Origin: Actinidia chinensis
Lineage: Eukaryota; Streptophyta; Magnoliopsida; Ericales; Actinidiaceae
NCBI GenBank assembly: GCA_009663005.1
Contig: CM018916.1
Coordinates: forward strand, 6,804,519 to 6,822,018
Reading direction: 5' to 3'
DNA length: 17,500 bases
Part shown: positions 15,472 to 17,500 of the stretch, one piece after another
Position numbering within the stretch: position 1 is the first letter of the stretch
Layout: each line of letters begins with the position of its first letter
Position numbers and translations under genes: made by a program
The notes under the pieces: generated by a model
Told to the model about the DNA's origin: nothing
The model's input: the letters and a program-made list of their open reading frames with translations, nothing else
Database searches by the model: none

Positions 15472-15890
15472 TTTAAAATTGGCACAACAAACTCAAGAGC
15501 AATTCCCCGCACAACCCAACCAATCCAAATCTGCAATGCATTGAAGAAATCCATGAACATATCATCATTGGGCACCAAAAAAGTAAACTTGGGAGGATGA
15601 GTCTAGGGAGTTAAGATATCAAGATTGAGAGAAAAAGGATGGATGTGATATTTTTTATAAGGAATATAATGGTGAGGTGTGTGATGCACAAAGTGAAGCC
15701 TGTAGTTTTGAGGTTGAATCATCAACGAGCGACCACTGAAACCCTTGCACAAGATTTTAGTCACACCACGTAAGACTTTACACAATGCGGGACCAAGTTT
15801 GAGTTCTTGATGTTCAACTAAGTCGTCCATTGATGGATGGTTTAATCGATTTTTTTGTGTTAACAAATTTAATGGGGTTGAGTGAGCCCC
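15472..15890 (-). pseudogene. Broken antisense reading frame, unrecognised
   Basis: Reading leftwards, an open stretch of about 95 codons runs from near 15890 to a TAG at 15603-15605. It then continues in the same frame for another 43 codons to a TAA at 15472-15474, so one stop splits it. It has no ATG start. The second half has a regular hydrophobic/charged pattern (FTFLVPNDDMFMDFFNALQI, then WIGWVVRG), which looks more like real protein than the other frames here. I do not recognise the family. Antisense extra frames are known from some Tat-lineage retrotransposons, and the location would suit that, but this is inference. It could also be chance. Confidence 0.3.
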
Positions 15891-16140
15891 TTATCTCATT
15901 CAGTTAGTCAATAACCTCAACACTACATCCTGTTTTTAAGAGGGGCTTGTGGTAGAACAACAATAGTCAAGGCGTCCTCAAAAATAAAAGATTTCAAGTA
16001 TCTGATTATCGGTATGGTCGATACAATTTTTGTCAAAAGATCTAAGTTGGATCCTAATTTTGAATGGTGATATTGTTATATTTTAATTCTAGTTGGGGAA
16101 AGGTATTGTCCTCATCTATTCACTTTTTTTCCCTTCGTGT
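15891..16140. other. Unassigned, non-coding
   Basis: Ordinary AT-rich sequence without a usable frame, tandem repeat or inverted repeat that I could find. The internal deletion that removed gag-pol, if the retrotransposon reading is right, would lie somewhere between about 14720 and 16140. Confidence 0.4.
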
Positions 16141-16260
16141 CCCGTTTTTTATTTATTTATTTATTTGATTTATTTTATTTTATTTTTTGCATTTCGGGGA
16201 GGAATGCTCATCTCCTAGTTTGGGGGATACTCATAATTTTTTGTTTTCAGGATATTAGTT
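16141..16260 (+). other. Post-pol-like segment of an Athila/Tat element
   Basis: A T-rich run with tttatttatttatttattt (about 16149-16167) is followed by tttgcatttcggggagga, atgctcatctcctag, tttgggggatactca. A gcattt-(a)ggga-caatg ... aagtttgggggag phrase after pol is characteristic of Athila/Tat elements as I remember them. The strand agrees with the primer-binding site at 14588. The match is partial, so the assignment is moderate. Confidence 0.4.
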
Positions 16261-17500
16261 TTTAAGGATAATTTAATTTTTAGTAAAAATTTTTTTTTTA
16301 ATAAAATTTTGAAAAAAATTTGTTCCATGTTTTGGATGTTGATAGCAGGTTTATTGTCCATTCCATATCATCCGAAAACATGTTTGTTTTCTGGTTCTTT
16401 CAAATTTTTATTGTGGAACTCTTCGTCATTCTAGTTTATAATCTATCTTTCGTATATTGTGAATGTGTTGAGAATTCACTTAGTTTTTGATACCATAACT
16501 AAATCATCATATTTGTGTTTTTAAAAAAGATAGTTGAAGGCCCAATTAGTGACTTACATAATAATGATGTTTTAAACGATTAATCATTTCCAATCGGTCT
16601 TGTATGCGTGATACTTTACTGTTTGTGCTATATAAGAGAGAGGGGTCACTTACACGCGCACGAGTCGGTTTTTCAAAGTGAAACTATTACAAATCCACAT
16701 GACTACATCCATAAGTGGAGAATTTTGTACCTTATGGTTTAGAGTCATGAGCGTTTTTTTGGTGAAGCGATTTTACCTTTACTCAAGGAAATTTGTTTGA
16801 AGTGTTTCATTGTTTGAATAGTTTCATTTTTTTAAATTTGGTTTACATGGTTAGTGTGATGAGTTAGAATTTTTTGACAAACCTTTTACATGCCTTACAC
16901 ATATAGCGGATTTCGTTACATTAAGGGCCAATTCCACAACATATATCTTCTTCTTTCCGTCAATTTTTTTTTGGTATTGTGCATACAAAAATCTCAAAAA
17001 GCGAATTGGTCCTTGAGTTAATTTTTTGAGAAGTTGAAAAAAAAAAGAGAAAGGGGGAATAGAAAAAAAATTGAAAAAAAAAAGTTCAAGTTGAAAAGTA
17101 TGAAAAAAGAGATTTTAATACAAAGTGTAATGCTTATTAAGTTGGCATGTGTAGTTAAAATGCATATGCTGAAATCTATTACCACTTATTCCCTCTACTT
17201 TCTTCTTGAACTATTCTTTCACTCATATGGCCGTAAGTATCCGAAATTGCATAGTATTTTTTGATTATTGCATGTAAAAGTCCACAATCAAAATTACAAC
17301 TGGTGCATTAACGGCGAACATTTTTCATGAAGTTATGCCAAGTCGATATACTTACACTTTTGCTGGTTTTTTGAAACTTTGGATTTTGCTCTCTTAGAAT
17401 TACGTTTACGTTTACTCTATAATGAGTCAATTCTTGAGAGAAGCTTGTTTATTCTATTGTTGAGAGTGTATGACTTGTAAAGTTTTTGAATCGAGGCTGT
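16261..17500 (+). other. Probable retrotransposon 3' non-coding region, runs off the window
   Basis: No open frame of note: 17034-17264 is just lysine codons from an A/G tract. 16970-17060 has gcgaattggtccttgagtta, then a purine-only tract, gaaaaaaaaaagagaaaggg ending gggaa (17036-17059), followed by more A/G tracts. A purine tract ending in several G is the usual plus-strand primer next to a 3' LTR. However, the text after it does not resemble the start of the LTR at 13258, so a 3' LTR is not shown. 16265-16320 has long A/T runs. Confidence 0.35.

Larger units (their letters stand above)
13258..17500 (+). mobile_element. Decayed or non-autonomous Athila/Tat-type LTR element, incomplete
   Basis: This is the combined reading of the LTR, tRNA-Asp primer-binding site, 124-bp tandem repeat, antisense frame and post-pol-like segment, all consistent with one element on the plus strand. 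The space between primer-binding site and post-pol segment is about 1.5 kb, whereas a full gag-pol needs several kb, so it is internally deleted or belongs to a LARD-like non-autonomous class. The 3' LTR would be beyond the window. A mosaic of unrelated insertions remains possible. Confidence 0.45.

Noticed and set aside
17034..17264. 76-residue lysine-rich forward frame
   Set aside because: It comes from an A/G tract typical of a retrotransposon 3' region; no domain or conserved start.

Overview
The window reads as repeat-rich nuclear DNA of a flowering plant, probably a eudicot. The base composition is AT-rich and broken by C+G-rich islands. It contains several plant-type mobile-element families: PIF/Harbinger-like, hAT-like and Mutator-like elements, small MITEs, and an Athila/Tat-type LTR retrotransposon with a tRNA-Asp primer-binding site. 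I found no credible intact host gene. The longest open frames are about 100 codons, have no recognisable domain, and mostly fall inside repeats. There are no tRNA, rRNA or CRISPR signals. The species cannot be named from this sequence.

Layout. 1-137 is the end of a hAT-like element related to the one at 6036-6918. From about 138 to 5754 lies a nested tandem duplication. Unit 1 (about 310-2364) is repeat R1, then module M, a CACG-rich array, and an AT-rich tail that itself contains three ~150-bp subrepeats. Unit 2 (about 2411-5754) repeats this order, but carries about 1.28 kb of extra material (2771-4052) holding another CACG array and a diverged M. 5755-7560 holds an ~0.88-kb hAT-like element with an 8-bp flanking duplication, a diverged tail module, and a 194-bp MITE nested in that module.

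7561-11317 is a head-to-tail series of three related PIF/Harbinger-like non-autonomous elements (1143, 1477 and 1085 bp). The second and third appear to share a single TTA target triplet. The middle element carries a C-rich, transit-peptide-like stretch that could be captured gene sequence. 11318-12480 holds a strong hairpin, a third R1 copy and MITE fragments. About 12485-13160 is a Mutator-like element with long inverted ends.

About 13258-17500 looks like the left part of a decayed Athila/Tat-type retrotransposon: a long terminal repeat (LTR) with TATA box and poly(A) signal, a primer-binding site, a 124-bp tandem repeat, a broken antisense reading frame, and a 3'-region-like segment with purine tracts. 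No gag-pol was found and the 3' LTR is not in the window.

There are no cooperating genes to describe. The main interest is in transposon nesting, duplication history and a sharp change in copy-to-copy identity. Between about 140 and 5580 the duplicated copies differ mainly by single-base indels, yet their last ~175 bp are almost identical. This may mark unpolished long-read assembly rather than biology, so reading-frame breaks in the window should be treated with caution.
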